A stretch of 64,000 bases of DNA from Prevotella communis (GCF_022024115.1 NZ_CP091792.1:1612001-1676000); one strand, 5' to 3'. Numbered from the stretch's first letter, positions 17,644-26,800 are shown. Numbers and translations: made by a program. Notes: generated from the sequence alone by a model not told the origin.

Positions 17644-18756
17644 ATGAACACAAGTAACACTTGCACCAAGGTAACCGTTCGCCAGGCAAAGCTCAAAAAC
17701 GGCATGATTTCACTCTATTTGGATTACTACCCTGCAATCCGCAATCCCAAGACGATGAAAATGTCTCGACGCGAATATCTTGGAATCTACATCTATGCCA
17801 ACCCTCAGAACCAGATGGAGGCTGATTTTAACAAGGACATGTGCATGAAAGCAGAAGGTATTCGCTGCATGCGTGTGCAGTCTCTCATTAACGAACAGTT
17901 TGGATTTCTCGACAAGACAAAACAAAAGGCTGATTTCCTTGCATACTTCAAGGAGAAATGCAGAGTGAAGCACGACAGATGGGGTATTGTGTACAAGCAT
18001 TTCTCCAAGTACGTCAACGGGAAATGCACTTTTGGACAAGTTACTGTCGAGCTATGCCGTGGGTTCCGTGAGTATCTTCTCAATGTACATCAGCTGAAGC
18101 ACACCAAACAGATGCTAAGTCAGAATTCCGCCGCCAGTTACTATTCCACCTTCAGAGAACTGTTATATCTAGCCTACAGGGAGAAGTGGCTCAATGAGAA
18201 TATCAGCGAGTATCTTGACAAGATTGACACGCTTGATACACGCAAGGAATCGCTTACTCTTGATGAGTTGAAGAAGTTGAATCAGACACCATGCAAAATT
18301 CCCACAGTAAAACAGGCTACACTGTTTGCGGGTTTGACAGGCTTACGTATTAGTGACGTTCTAAGACTGAAGTGGGAAAATCTTCGTATTGGTAACGATG
18401 GTGGTTATGTAATCCAGTATCGCATCAAGAAAACTGGTGCCGAAGAAACTCTTCCTATTAGCAATGAAGCCTATGAGCTTTGCGGTGAACGCAGTACGGG
18501 TACGGTGTTCAAAAAACTCAGCTACAGTATTGTAAGCTATACTTTGAAGGAATGGGTAAAGGCAGCTGGCATAGACAAGCACATCACCTTCCACTGCTTG
18601 CGTCGCACTTTTGCCTCCCTTGAAGTAAGTATGGGTACCAGCATCTATACCGTTTCAAAGATGCTTGGGCATAAAAATGTGGCAACAACACAGATATATG
18701 CAGACGTGAACGATGCCAACAAGCGTAAGGCTTCTGAACTCATTTCTTTGAAGTAA
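17644..18756 (+). CDS. int: Tyrosine recombinase (integrase)
   Basis: A 370-residue site-specific recombinase of the Bacteroidetes element type. It has an arm-binding domain (residues 10-90), a SAM-like core-binding domain (100-190) and a catalytic domain (205-365). Catalytic residues visible: Arg235 (TGLRISD), Lys262 or 263, His317 and Arg320 (HCLRRTF), His343 (LGHKN) and the nucleophile Tyr352 (IYADV). All are intact, so the element may still be able to move. It has its own promoter with the shared upstream box, 50 bp ahead. Confidence 0.93.
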   Translation: MNTSNTCTKVTVRQAKLKNGMISLYLDYYPAIRNPKTMKMSRREYLGIYIYANPQNQMEADFNKDMCMKAEGIRCMRVQSLINEQFGFLDKTKQKADFLAYFKEKCRVKHDRWGIVYKHFSKYVNGKCTFGQVTVELCRGFREYLLNVHQLKHTKQMLSQNSAASYYSTFRELLYLAYREKWLNENISEYLDKIDTLDTRKESLTLDELKKLNQTPCKIPTVKQATLFAGLTGLRISDVLRLKWENLRIGNDGGYVIQYRIKKTGAEETLPISNEAYELCGERSTGTVFKKLSYSIVSYTLKEWVKAAGIDKHITFHCLRRTFASLEVSMGTSIYTVSKMLGHKNVATTQIYADVNDANKRKASELISLK

Positions 18757-18775
18757 AAGTCCATAGAATATCATT

Positions 18776-18842
18776 AGGAACCAGGCCTTATCATTCATTG
18801 TTTAAGTGACTTATGTAATGAATGGTAAGGTTTGTCGTTCCT
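18776..18842. repeat. Long interrupted inverted repeat after int
   Basis: CCTTATCATTCATT (18786-18799) pairs with AATGAATGGTAAGG (18817-18830) with one G-U. An outer AGGAAC/GTTCCT pair (18776-18781, 18837-18842) extends the stem. The loop is 17 bases. It probably ends int transcription or is a recombination-related site. Confidence 0.6.
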
Positions 18843-18896
18843 TATTGAAAAGTTTATTTTTAGCACTAAACATTACTCGTTATCACTAAAAAGTAG

Positions 18897-18904
18897 TACC
18901 TTTG
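18897..18904 (+). promoter_or_regulatory. -7 promoter element of the cargo gene
   Basis: TACCTTTG, 25 bp before the ATG at 18930; fits TAnnTTTG. It lacks the GCGGTATAAGG box seen before int and xis, so the gene may be controlled separately. Confidence 0.6.
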
Positions 18905-18929
18905 CATCCACTTTTCAGGATAACAAGTT

Positions 18930-19799
18930 ATGAGTATAGACGAATATTTCCACAAGACACTATTTGCAAGCACCATTATTATAGGGCCTGCTCTGACAAT
19001 GACACTTCCTTTTGTTTACTGGGTTCAGTACAAAGATATGTTGTTGTTCCCCAGTCTTATCTACTATGTAACAGCAACTGGTAGTATGTCTGCCTTACTT
19101 TATTTCTTTCTATATGTTATACCAGGCAACAAGGTTAAACTAATGGGAAAGAATAAGTCTCCCAAACAAATACTCCTTCTACCTCCACCCAAAACACATG
19201 TAGAAGATAGTAAGACCAAAAAAGAGGCTAATACAGAAGAATCTGATATAGTAGATCCTATTATATATAATAAGGTGGAAGATACATCACTTGCTCTTTC
19301 CCCTTCTGTTCCCAATGCTATTAGTCTAGCCAAACAAGAAGAGACTAAAATGTATAAGAGGTTCTATCTCGCCTACATAGAGAATTATGTTAGAAAATAT
19401 CTACACGAAGAGGATGCACAAATAGTTTTAGATGATATATACCTTGCCATTGATAACCGAGCATTGGATCTGATAACAGAAGGCTACAAATACCGCCTTC
19501 CATTTGAAGTAAAGGCTACGTCAGACTTCTCAGGTCTTACTACAGAAGACTTATGTCATATAGGCTTCGTTGTGAAGTTTTTCCTCAAGAAGCGTAACAA
19601 CTATGGGGCAGCTTTCATAAAAGAAGTATTCCCCCATCAGCTGAAAGACGTAGAACTTAGTACCCTTGAAGTAAAGTTGGCCTCAAACGAATCCCCGAAT
19701 AAACACATACCTATTCCAGAGGTATGCTGGCCAGAACATGGCAGTTTACCAAAGAAATATAACGGCCAAATCACAGAAGAACTAATCGGAAAAGTATAA
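18930..19799 (+). CDS. Membrane protein of unknown function, element cargo
   Basis: A 289-residue protein not assigned to any family. Two or three hydrophobic segments fill residues 8-70. A polar, low-complexity linker (about 75-135) with many Lys, Glu and Ser follows, then a soluble, mostly helical domain (140-270) with KMYKRFYLAYIENYV and HEEDAQIVLDDIYLAI. No catalytic motif is seen. It is inserted between int and the xis/DUF3987 genes, is more AT-rich than the chromosomal genes, and has its own promoter. This is the usual place for cargo in such elements. A membrane-tethered sensor or defence protein is possible but unsupported. Confidence 0.55.
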   Translation: MSIDEYFHKTLFASTIIIGPALTMTLPFVYWVQYKDMLLFPSLIYYVTATGSMSALLYFFLYVIPGNKVKLMGKNKSPKQILLLPPPKTHVEDSKTKKEANTEESDIVDPIIYNKVEDTSLALSPSVPNAISLAKQEETKMYKRFYLAYIENYVRKYLHEEDAQIVLDDIYLAIDNRALDLITEGYKYRLPFEVKATSDFSGLTTEDLCHIGFVVKFFLKKRNNYGAAFIKEVFPHQLKDVELSTLEVKLASNESPNKHIPIPEVCWPEHGSLPKKYNGQITEELIGKV

Positions 19800-19840
19800 A
19801 CGATAATCACTGGGAATAAGCTATTCAATACAGTTTATTC

Positions 19841-19900
19841 CCAGTTTATTTTAGTTTATAGCGGTATAAGGATATACCATTGATAAACCCTGTTCCTTTG
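19841..19900 (+). promoter_or_regulatory. Promoter of xis-DUF3987-mob genes with element-specific box
   Basis: The second copy of the box found before int (CCAGTTTATT, GTTTATAGCGG, TATAAGGATATAC, 19841-19877), followed after 15 bases by TTCCTTTG (19893-19900). The first base of the -7 hexamer region departs from the consensus, which suggests that an activator helps. Confidence 0.6.
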
Positions 19901-19934
19901 CGGCGATGTTCCACTAAAGGGACAGGATTTTATA

Positions 19935-20291
19935 ATGATAGAAGAACAAATACAAAATCTGACAGAGAAAGTCAATCAGCTTACACAACTCGTTTATGAG
20001 TTGTCGAAAGCGATTACTCCATGTGAGCAATCATCAGTATCTAACCACCATGTCCTCACTGACATTGAAGGAGCCATGCGTATTACTGGCAAGGCAAAGC
20101 CCACCATCTATGCCAACGCCCGTAAAGGTATCATCCCTCACTATAAAAGAGGTAACAAGCTATACTTCTACGAGGATGAACTTTACCAATGGATTGAAGG
20201 TGGCAGGCAGAACTGCTATGGTATAAACTCCGAAGAAATGCTCAAAGAGATTCGGCAGGGGATTCACCACTTGCCAAGTTCTAACCGCTAA
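19935..20291 (+). CDS. xis: Excisionase-family HTH protein
   Basis: A 118-residue protein. The N-terminal 30 residues form a heptad-like helix (IQNLTEKVNQLTQLVYEL), probably for oligomerisation. A HTH_17/excisionase domain (residues 38-90) follows: VLTDIEGAMRITGKAKPTIYANARK, a wing, and FYEDELYQWIEGG. Such proteins bend DNA at the attachment site and direct the integrase towards excision, and often also regulate transfer genes. It is the first gene after the shared-box promoter and 11 bp before the DUF3987 gene. Confidence 0.82.
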   Translation: MIEEQIQNLTEKVNQLTQLVYELSKAITPCEQSSVSNHHVLTDIEGAMRITGKAKPTIYANARKGIIPHYKRGNKLYFYEDELYQWIEGGRQNCYGINSEEMLKEIRQGIHHLPSSNR

Positions 20292-20302
20292 TCATCTGGT
20301 AT

Positions 20303-21502
20303 ATGATTAACAAGCAATGTTTACCCTTTGAATGCTTGCAGGTGGAGATTCAAGGTGTCATCAAAAACTTCACTGAAGTATACCAGTGTGATGCTGACAT
20401 CATCGTGTCAACCATCTACGCCATTGTGAGTATTGCCGTCAACAAGTCCATCAAACTGTTTGACGGCAAATACACAAACTATCCCTCAATGTGGATTTGT
20501 CACGTGGCTCCAAGCGGCAGTAACAAGAGTGCGCCAGTGAAGATGCTATTCAAGCCAATCAACGAACTAAATGAGGAAGCGGTGGTGGCTTACTATGAAG
20601 AACTTCGACATACAGACAAGGACGATAGCAACAAGCCTAAGCCTATCTGTAAGAAACTGTCACTAACCGACACTACCCCCGAAGCTATTTACAAGGCACT
20701 TTCCTTTATGCCGCAGATGGTTTATCGTGATGAGATAAAGGGCATGATTGATGACTTCGACCGCTATAATCGTAGCGGTATCATCAGCAATATGCTCTCC
20801 ATCTGGGATAGTACCAGTTTCTGCATCGACCGCAAGACTGAAGACCCAACCTTCATCCGAGAGCCATTCTTGGACATACTTGGTGGCATTCAACCAGGGC
20901 TCTTGAAATCAACATTCGGTAATCCGCAGTTGATGATTAGCGGATTTAACCAACGCATTCTTTTTGTCTATCCCGATAAGCTTCCTGTCACCTACTATTC
21001 CGATAATCTGCTCAGTGAAGCCATCATGCCCTACTGGACAAACTTCGTTAGAGATCTGATGAAGTTAGAATCAACTACGCTATCTCTTTCCCCTGAGGCT
21101 AAAGACTTCTATTGCACTTACTATAACATGCTGCAAGACAAGAAGTCCTCTTCTGATGACTATATGCAGTACGTCTATAGTAAGTTCCAGATTATCATCC
21201 TACGCTGGTCTATCGTTACTCACCTGCTATGGGAGAAAACTTTCGAATACTATCGCAAAGACACTATCTCAGGTGATGAAATGTTACAAGCTATTCAGTG
21301 TATGAACTACTTTGAGAGTGCAGCAGAGAAGGTCTATCATGAGATTAGTGGAGGAATGTATCAGGGTTTCACCAAAGAGCAAAGCCTACAGATACTCTAT
21401 AACACCTATAAGGGTGAAGTGAATCTGCAGAAGTTGGCCGATGCGCTTGGCTGTTCTCGTCAATATGTAAGCAAGGCTGTCAACAAGAAAGACCCGAGTT
21501 GA
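20303..21502 (+). CDS. DUF3987-family P-loop protein (element replication)
   Basis: A 399-residue protein matching DUF3987 proteins of Bacteroidetes mobile elements. A modified P-loop, APSGSNKSAP, lies near residue 72, and DTTPEAIYKAL, YRDEIKGMIDDFDRY and FLDILGGIQPGLL are family hallmarks. A short C-terminal HTH (LADALGCSRQYVSKAV) closes it. These proteins are thought to be helicase- or primase-associated factors for element replication. It is probably cotranscribed with xis. Confidence 0.78.
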   Translation: MINKQCLPFECLQVEIQGVIKNFTEVYQCDADIIVSTIYAIVSIAVNKSIKLFDGKYTNYPSMWICHVAPSGSNKSAPVKMLFKPINELNEEAVVAYYEELRHTDKDDSNKPKPICKKLSLTDTTPEAIYKALSFMPQMVYRDEIKGMIDDFDRYNRSGIISNMLSIWDSTSFCIDRKTEDPTFIREPFLDILGGIQPGLLKSTFGNPQLMISGFNQRILFVYPDKLPVTYYSDNLLSEAIMPYWTNFVRDLMKLESTTLSLSPEAKDFYCTYYNMLQDKKSSSDDYMQYVYSKFQIIILRWSIVTHLLWEKTFEYYRKDTISGDEMLQAIQCMNYFESAAEKVYHEISGGMYQGFTKEQSLQILYNTYKGEVNLQKLADALGCSRQYVSKAVNKKDPS

Positions 21503-21769
21503 CAAGTTGCGCCAAATTTTCAAGTTATGTCTTGGTTATCAGTAATATACACAAGAATAGGCCGCAACTACGCAACATTTGTGACAAATATGGCCGACAT
21601 AAGCCCTCCGCAGGAGTTCCCTGTTACTCTTCCTTAGAAGGGTGATAGCCCACTAGCACCCTAAAGAGTGCAATGGGCTCAGGGAAGCATTCCCTAAGAA
21701 CCTTTCCACAAGGGCTTCGCCCCTTGACCCCATCTTTTGAAGTAACAATCATAAAATCAAACATGCACT
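21503..21769. other. Structured region upstream of relaxase, probable oriT
   Basis: 267 bp without a gene, packed with inverted repeats. ATTTGT-g-ACAAAT lies near 21579. A nested stem GCCCA..GCAC....GTGC..TGGGC spans about 21648-21680, GGGAA-gca-TTCCC lies near 21683, and AAGGG-cttcg-CCCTT lies near 21711. This position, directly before a MobV-type relaxase, is where oriT lies in Bacteroides mobilizable elements. The nick site was not identified. Confidence 0.6.
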
Positions 21770-23083
21770 ATGGCTAAGACATCAATACATTTCGTCCCAG
21801 TAAAATCTGGGAGTGAGATACACAATCTCCGTGAGAAAGAACTTGATTACGTGATCAAAGAACTCACACCAAACAACGAGCACTGGGTTGATCCTCGATA
21901 CGAAGGTCAGACCTTGGCAGATATTCGTAAGGAAATCGCAGACCGTTATCAGACTCATGTAGGTCAGAAAATGCAAGCAAAAGCCGCTCCCATCCGTGAA
22001 GCAGTCATCGTTATCAAGCCTGATACCACAATGGCAGATCTCCAACTATTGGCAAAGCAACTTGAAAAGGAGTTCGGCATCAAATGCATTCAGCTTCATA
22101 TCCATCGTGATGAAGGCTTTAGCAAGGATAATCCAGATCCCTCGAAGTTGAATCTACATGCTCATTTTGTAGCAGACTGGACACATGCCAATGGAACGTC
22201 ATTGCGCCTGACTCCACAAGACACCTCAAAAATGCAGACTATTGGAGCCGAATGTCTCAAGATGGAACGTGGTAGTAGTTCTAACGTAAAGCATCTCAAT
22301 GCAGTACAGTACAAGGAGAAAAAGGCTCTTGAGAATATCTCTTCCCTTAGGAAACTGGTCTACAAGTCATTTCTCTCCCAAAATGCCAAGAATGCACTCT
22401 ATAAGAAGATAGACCAACTCGTAGAGGATCTAAAGGCTGACCCAATGAATATTCAGCTTCAGCAACAGGTAGAGCAACTGACTGAAAAGGTCACTCAACT
22501 TCAAGCAGATATTGAACGCAGAAAGCAACAACGTGAGCAGGACCAAAAGACCATATCAGCATTAAGGGAAGAAAATGCCCAGTTGCGTCGCAACAATGAA
22601 AAGAATGCCTCCTTCAACGAGAATCTACGCAAGGAAAATCGGGACTTAAAGCGCAAGGCTTACCCAGAGCGTTATGTCCTACCCTCTTTCATCAATGTAG
22701 ATGCTACACGCATCTATAAAGACAAGCAAGGACAGTGCCACATCGCCATGATGTTTACTGGTGGTTCCAAGGAATATAGCGAGAAGATGAGCAACGAGGA
22801 CTTTATGGCTTTCAAGAATGGTGACTTGACGAAAGAAGAAGTCATCGCCAAATACTATAAGCCCCTCATTGAAGGCTACATCCGCAGAGAGTTTTCAAGA
22901 CCCGAAAAACGCTCCGCAGCTCTTTCCCTCATAGAGAATACCATCTTCGACTACATGAAACTCTATGCCAGTTCCACCTTTGTTCCATCATCCAATGGTG
23001 ACAACAATCCTCGCAAGCGAAGAAACTATGATGATATAGACGATATAAATGAAGAAGAGCGTAAGGGGATGGCATATAAATGA
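21770..23083 (+). CDS. mob: MobV/Mob_Pre-type relaxase
   Basis: A 437-residue protein. The N-terminal 200 residues are a relaxase domain. HIHRDEGF (about residue 113) and LNLHAHFVADW (about 133) give the HxDE...HxH metal-binding signature of the MobV family. Residues 225-295 form a coiled coil rich in Gln, Glu and Arg. The C-terminal part is acidic and charged. Relaxases nick oriT and pilot single-stranded DNA through a helper's conjugation machine; no transfer machinery is encoded here, so the element would be mobilizable, not self-transmissible. Confidence 0.85.
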   Translation: MAKTSIHFVPVKSGSEIHNLREKELDYVIKELTPNNEHWVDPRYEGQTLADIRKEIADRYQTHVGQKMQAKAAPIREAVIVIKPDTTMADLQLLAKQLEKEFGIKCIQLHIHRDEGFSKDNPDPSKLNLHAHFVADWTHANGTSLRLTPQDTSKMQTIGAECLKMERGSSSNVKHLNAVQYKEKKALENISSLRKLVYKSFLSQNAKNALYKKIDQLVEDLKADPMNIQLQQQVEQLTEKVTQLQADIERRKQQREQDQKTISALREENAQLRRNNEKNASFNENLRKENRDLKRKAYPERYVLPSFINVDATRIYKDKQGQCHIAMMFTGGSKEYSEKMSNEDFMAFKNGDLTKEEVIAKYYKPLIEGYIRREFSRPEKRSAALSLIENTIFDYMKLYASSTFVPSSNGDNNPRKRRNYDDIDDINEEERKGMAYK

Positions 23084-23150
23084 ATCCAAATGGCTATAAT
23101 TCTGCTAGGTAATTCACAAAAAGCGTTAAACATTCAAAAATCGCCAATGT

Positions 23151-23164
23151 TGTGTCCGAACACA
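23151..23164. promoter_or_regulatory. 14-bp dyad, copy 1
   Basis: TGTGTCCGAACACA, a near-perfect palindrome. Its exact reverse complement lies at 28934-28947, just upstream of the leftward gene train. It lies between the relaxase stop and a small plus-strand gene. Probably an operator for one regulator or a boundary mark. Confidence 0.55.
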
Positions 23165-23270
23165 CTGTCTTGTAAAAGAAAGTTTTTCGTATTAGAAGTA
23201 TTATAACTCCTTTTCGTTTAATTTAGAAGTTGCGCACGACACGGACTTAGTGCAGAAATGTATGATAGGA

Positions 23271-23438
23271 ATGGCTAAACAGCAAGGAACAAATGTTTGT
23301 GTGTATAGCGAGACTGGTAGCTTTATGTTCAATAAGACAGGGAATCTTGTCGGCTATACGTCAAATACTGTTACGGTAAAACAAGGCGGAACCACCTATG
23401 TTTATGGGGAACATGGAGAAATCAAGTTCACAAAATAG
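23271..23438 (+). CDS. Small unknown protein
   Basis: A 55-residue protein from the ATG at 23271 (in-frame GTG 23250 and ATG 23262 are alternatives). The composition is beta-strand-like, with alternating hydrophobic and polar residues and repeated Gly-Thr (SETGSFMFNKTGNLVGYT, GGTTYVYGEHGEIKF). It looks like a small beta-sheet protein. There is no known family. It converges on the leftward operon ending at 23469 and follows the 14-bp dyad by about 100 bp. It could be spurious, but the regular pattern argues for a gene. Confidence 0.45.
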   Translation: MAKQQGTNVCVYSETGSFMFNKTGNLVGYTSNTVTVKQGGTTYVYGEHGEIKFTK

Positions 23439-23468
23439 GAAATGATAGAATAATACGAGCACAAACAT

Positions 23469-24041
23469 TCAAAGCATAAATAGGCGAGGCTTCCTGACCA
23501 ATCTATTCATGTCATCGAGCAGGGCGGCATTTGAAAAGACAATGCCGTCCTGTTTTACGATACCATAGTCTTGATGGGCATGTCCAAAAAGGTGGTATCG
23601 TGGTTTTACATCCATTACTCTGTTACGTAATGGAGCGTTACCCCAATGAATACCAATCGATTGGTCAAGTATCATCACAGGTGGCTCATGTGTAACAACT
23701 ATATCTGTTCCTAATGGGATTAACTCTTCAGAGTGATTGTATGCTATACCGAAGAACTTAACACCCTCAATCTCCACGCCACAATCCTGAAGGAAGTGAA
23801 CGTTCTCAGGCAAATCCTCTATCCCCTCAGCATCCCATAGACAAAGATCATGGTTGCCTGTTACGAAAATCTTATGCGGATAACGCAGTTCAATAAACCA
23901 GTTCAAGAAGTCAAGTACTTCTTCCTCTGTGCCATTATTGCTGATGTCACCACTATGAACGATGACATCAGCTTCTGGCATATCCTTTATCCTCTGGTGT
24001 AAGCCATGAGTATCAGAGAGGTGCAGAATCTTCATTCGCAC
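23469..24041 (-). CDS. Calcineurin-like metallophosphoesterase
   Basis: A 190-residue protein with the full metal-binding set of the family: HLSDTHG (residues 7-13), HSGDISNNG, VTGNHDLCLWD, VTHEPP and LFGHAHQDYG. It should be an active phosphoesterase or nuclease with two metal ions. Its start lies inside the preceding MBL-fold gene (10-bp overlap); an ATG two codons later is an alternative. It is the last gene of a compact leftward operon together with an MBL-fold and a PD-(D/E)XK-like protein, a nuclease-rich context typical of defence loci. Confidence 0.88.
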   Translation of the reverse strand: MRMKILHLSDTHGLHQRIKDMPEADVIVHSGDISNNGTEEEVLDFLNWFIELRYPHKIFVTGNHDLCLWDAEGIEDLPENVHFLQDCGVEIEGVKFFGIAYNHSEELIPLGTDIVVTHEPPVMILDQSIGIHWGNAPLRNRVMDVKPRYHLFGHAHQDYGIVKQDGIVFSNAALLDDMNRLVRKPRLFML

Positions 24042-25906
24042 TTGAAATTTAGTAAAGGGAATAACATCACCCTTGGTACAAGTTCTGTATCGCTCATAGT
24101 CAAACTTAGACTATTCAGTCGAACATGAGGATGAACAGCGACAGAATCCCAATCCCAATCTATCAATGTCTCTTGAAAATCCTCAAAGGAGTCGTAATAG
24201 TTACTTGCCATTTCGTCTGACTCGAAATTCTTCCGAATGATATCTGGAACTACTGGCCCGACAACTGTTGCTGGTACTACAGCCTTATATCCTGCTTGGA
24301 ACGCAGCAAGCACTTTTTCACCAACCTTGAATCTGCACTCCTCTTGGTACTTTTTCCCTCCAGGTTTGTGGCCCCCTTCTTTATATGTTGCCAACAAGTC
24401 GAAATTTGAATCATATACGTTTACCATCATGGGTGCAGAATCTTCTTCCTCATAGATTTCATAGCCTAGAAGTGCATGTGGTCTGAAAACTGTATGTGAG
24501 AGAATTGATCTGGCATCTTCCATGTTTTTGAAGTCGCCGAGACATCTTGCACAAAGTCTCCAATATGTGCTGTCGCCATCATGTGATATGACTTTTGTGT
24601 CGTCTTTTGGCTTATCAATGCAGATAACCTCCGCTTTACAAGTGTCGGCTTTACTTGATGATATTGGAGAAATGCAATCTCCGTCATTTAATACGATAAC
24701 GGGCCATTCGTCGCTGAACTCTCTGGCAAATGCTTCTGGTTTTTCCGTATGGATGGGAATGATGCCATTTGGATGCAACAAACGGAGGAACTCACGTAGG
24801 TCAGACATGTCAATATGACCACTAGTGTGCATATAATCGAAATCCTCATCCAGCGATCTAGCCAGATTCTCGTTGTATGCATTTGAACCTTCTTTGACGT
24901 AGCCGTTCCACATCGAAAGAACTCTCTTTTTCTCCCCAGGTATCTGTTCTATCAGTTTGTCAAAGCGTGGATTAGCGCGAGCTATGAGGACATATCCATA
25001 TTCACTAAGAGCGTCCTTAAAACTATCTGAGACAAAGAAACTATTTTTGTCATACTTGTCATATATCAAAGACTTTGGCTCATGTTTCCCATATTGGTAC
25101 AATTTTGATTTAGTCCATATAGAACCGCTATTAACGACAGTATCCATCACTTCCTTCTGATATTCATCTACATAAAAGGCGCGACGAGCCTTTTGGGCTG
25201 CCTGATAGAGAGCGAACAATCTGTCAATGTTGGTCGATGACATATAGACAACACATCCTTTATTATCTTTGAACAATGTTTCGAAATCCTTCTGAAGCCT
25301 GTACTCTTCCTTACTTGCTGCCTTTGGGCGCGCCACATTAGTTCCTTCACATACGACATAATCAACCTTGCCCACATACTTCTGTAGCATATCAGGAATC
25401 TTGCCACTTCTGAAACCATGCAAACGGAAGTCGCCTGTATGGTAAACTGAAACCCCATCAGCAACAATCTTGAAAGCATATGCATCAAAAGCGGAATGGT
25501 CAACAGTTACTGGCATGATGGAGAATGGACCGAACTTAAAAACGTTACCTTCCCTAAATGTGTTAACGTGCTCCAATCGTTCAAGCATCACCTTATGAGC
25601 TTCAATCTTATTTTTCAGATGGTTGGATAATACTCTTTGAATATCTCGTCCCACCTTACCCATATAGATAGGCAGTTCTTTGGGCAACTTAATGATACTG
25701 CCTATATGGTCACCATGATAATGTGTAATCAACAATGCACTCTTAGACAGGTCGCCATGAGTCATGCCCTCCACTTGCAAATCTCCTGTCTTGGGCCCAC
25801 CAGGCAACTCTTCGCCATAATCAACGAACAGATGCCAACCGTTACATTCGTATTCTGTGACACAACCACCTATTTGGTGAGTGCCGCGATGGATTTTAAT
25901 GTTCAT
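24032..25906 (-). CDS. MBL-fold nuclease-like protein with C-terminal extension
   Basis: A 624-residue protein. Residues 1-200 are a metallo-beta-lactamase fold with THYHGDHIG (His62, His64, Asp66, His67) and VYHTGDFRLHG. A beta-CASP-like insertion follows, with GCVVYMSSTNIDRL, and the domain closes at about residue 400 (MHTSGHIDMSDLREFLRLLHPNGIIPIHTE), where the GHxD..DL and HTE elements resemble RNase J-type nucleases. Residues 430-624 are an extension with no recognised domain; it contains CxxC (LCARCLGD). RNase J-like proteins cut or trim RNA; some relatives act on DNA. It overlaps both neighbours (4 and 10 bp), so the three proteins are translated together. Confidence 0.8.
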   Translation of the reverse strand: MNIKIHRGTHQIGGCVTEYECNGWHLFVDYGEELPGGPKTGDLQVEGMTHGDLSKSALLITHYHGDHIGSIIKLPKELPIYMGKVGRDIQRVLSNHLKNKIEAHKVMLERLEHVNTFREGNVFKFGPFSIMPVTVDHSAFDAYAFKIVADGVSVYHTGDFRLHGFRSGKIPDMLQKYVGKVDYVVCEGTNVARPKAASKEEYRLQKDFETLFKDNKGCVVYMSSTNIDRLFALYQAAQKARRAFYVDEYQKEVMDTVVNSGSIWTKSKLYQYGKHEPKSLIYDKYDKNSFFVSDSFKDALSEYGYVLIARANPRFDKLIEQIPGEKKRVLSMWNGYVKEGSNAYNENLARSLDEDFDYMHTSGHIDMSDLREFLRLLHPNGIIPIHTEKPEAFAREFSDEWPVIVLNDGDCISPISSSKADTCKAEVICIDKPKDDTKVISHDGDSTYWRLCARCLGDFKNMEDARSILSHTVFRPHALLGYEIYEEEDSAPMMVNVYDSNFDLLATYKEGGHKPGGKKYQEECRFKVGEKVLAAFQAGYKAVVPATVVGPVVPDIIRKNFESDEMASNYYDSFEDFQETLIDWDWDSVAVHPHVRLNSLSLTMSDTELVPRVMLFPLLNFKCE

Positions 25907-26784
25907 ATGTATCTAGGGATAATATTTTCAGTTAATAACGTCTTCTCTATATCCTCAATTCGTTCCGTCCTAGCCTTTGTCCTTTTCTCATAATTGAGTG
26001 CTATCAATAACTGTGGTTCAGGGTCAACGATTAGACTATCAACGTCACCAACAGGTGGAACAGGAAGACCCAACTTACCTTTTATTCTATATAACGTTTT
26101 ATAATACTCAGCAAGCCTGTCTTTATTGTATTGAAGAAAAGCTCTGTAATTCCTAATCTGGGTTAATATTTCTGGCTCTCCGTTCGTTGTTCGCAAACGA
26201 CTATCTCCTATTCTTTTGAGTTCTTCAAAAATGATACGGTTGTTCTCAATTTTTACCATATCAATTCTAATAGTTTCTTTCTCATTATCGTGAAAACGAT
26301 GAGCGAATTCTGAATCTAAGTATATATCTCGTCTTGTCGTTATTAATCTCCCTTGAATAAATTTCTCTTTAGTATTCTCTCCATTTTCTGACTTGGAGTA
26401 ATTGTTTCTAATATTTTCCTTTAATGTCTCTATTTTTGATTCCAACCATTTTTGGCAATCCTGATAGACTGGCGTGAATTTAACTTTACCATCTTTACCA
26501 ACGCTTTTTCTATAATAATTCTTATCCAAAACGTCTGAATGTCCTAAATATTTTGGATGAGCATTTGCTACAATTCCTTTGCTATACTTATCATAAGATA
26601 TCTCAGCCATTCTGCCTCCATAATAATATACATCAATAATGTTCTTTTTCCTGATTTCAATATAAAGCTCATTATCGTTTAATAATGTTTTCCACCATAA
26701 TGGTGCATTATCGCCAATAAGGAATTGATACAGGCTATGGCCAACATCTAAAAGACCTGTTTCTAGTAAAGAAATATTGTTCAT
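25903..26784 (-). CDS. Putative PD-(D/E)XK nuclease-like protein
   Basis: A 293-residue protein of unknown family. The best clue is a segment at residues 172-215: Asp175 in IRIDMV, then FEELKRIGDSRL with Glu188-x-Lys190, then QIRNYRAFL. The spacing and the following Gln-x-x-x-Tyr helix are what PD-(D/E)XK nucleases show. The N-terminal half has a YYYGGRMAEISYD strand pair and no motif. If active it would cut DNA with Mg2+. It lies directly before the MBL-fold gene (4-bp overlap) in the leftward operon. Confidence 0.6.
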   Translation of the reverse strand: MNNISLLETGLLDVGHSLYQFLIGDNAPLWWKTLLNDNELYIEIRKKNIIDVYYYGGRMAEISYDKYSKGIVANAHPKYLGHSDVLDKNYYRKSVGKDGKVKFTPVYQDCQKWLESKIETLKENIRNNYSKSENGENTKEKFIQGRLITTRRDIYLDSEFAHRFHDNEKETIRIDMVKIENNRIIFEELKRIGDSRLRTTNGEPEILTQIRNYRAFLQYNKDRLAEYYKTLYRIKGKLGLPVPPVGDVDSLIVDPEPQLLIALNYEKRTKARTERIEDIEKTLLTENIIPRYI

Positions 26785-26800
26785 AAACTTATATTTTTGG

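Noticed and set aside
15259..23250. Attachment-site pair of the mobilizable element
   Set aside because: No convincing direct repeat or tRNA end was found on both sides, so the exact ends are left open.
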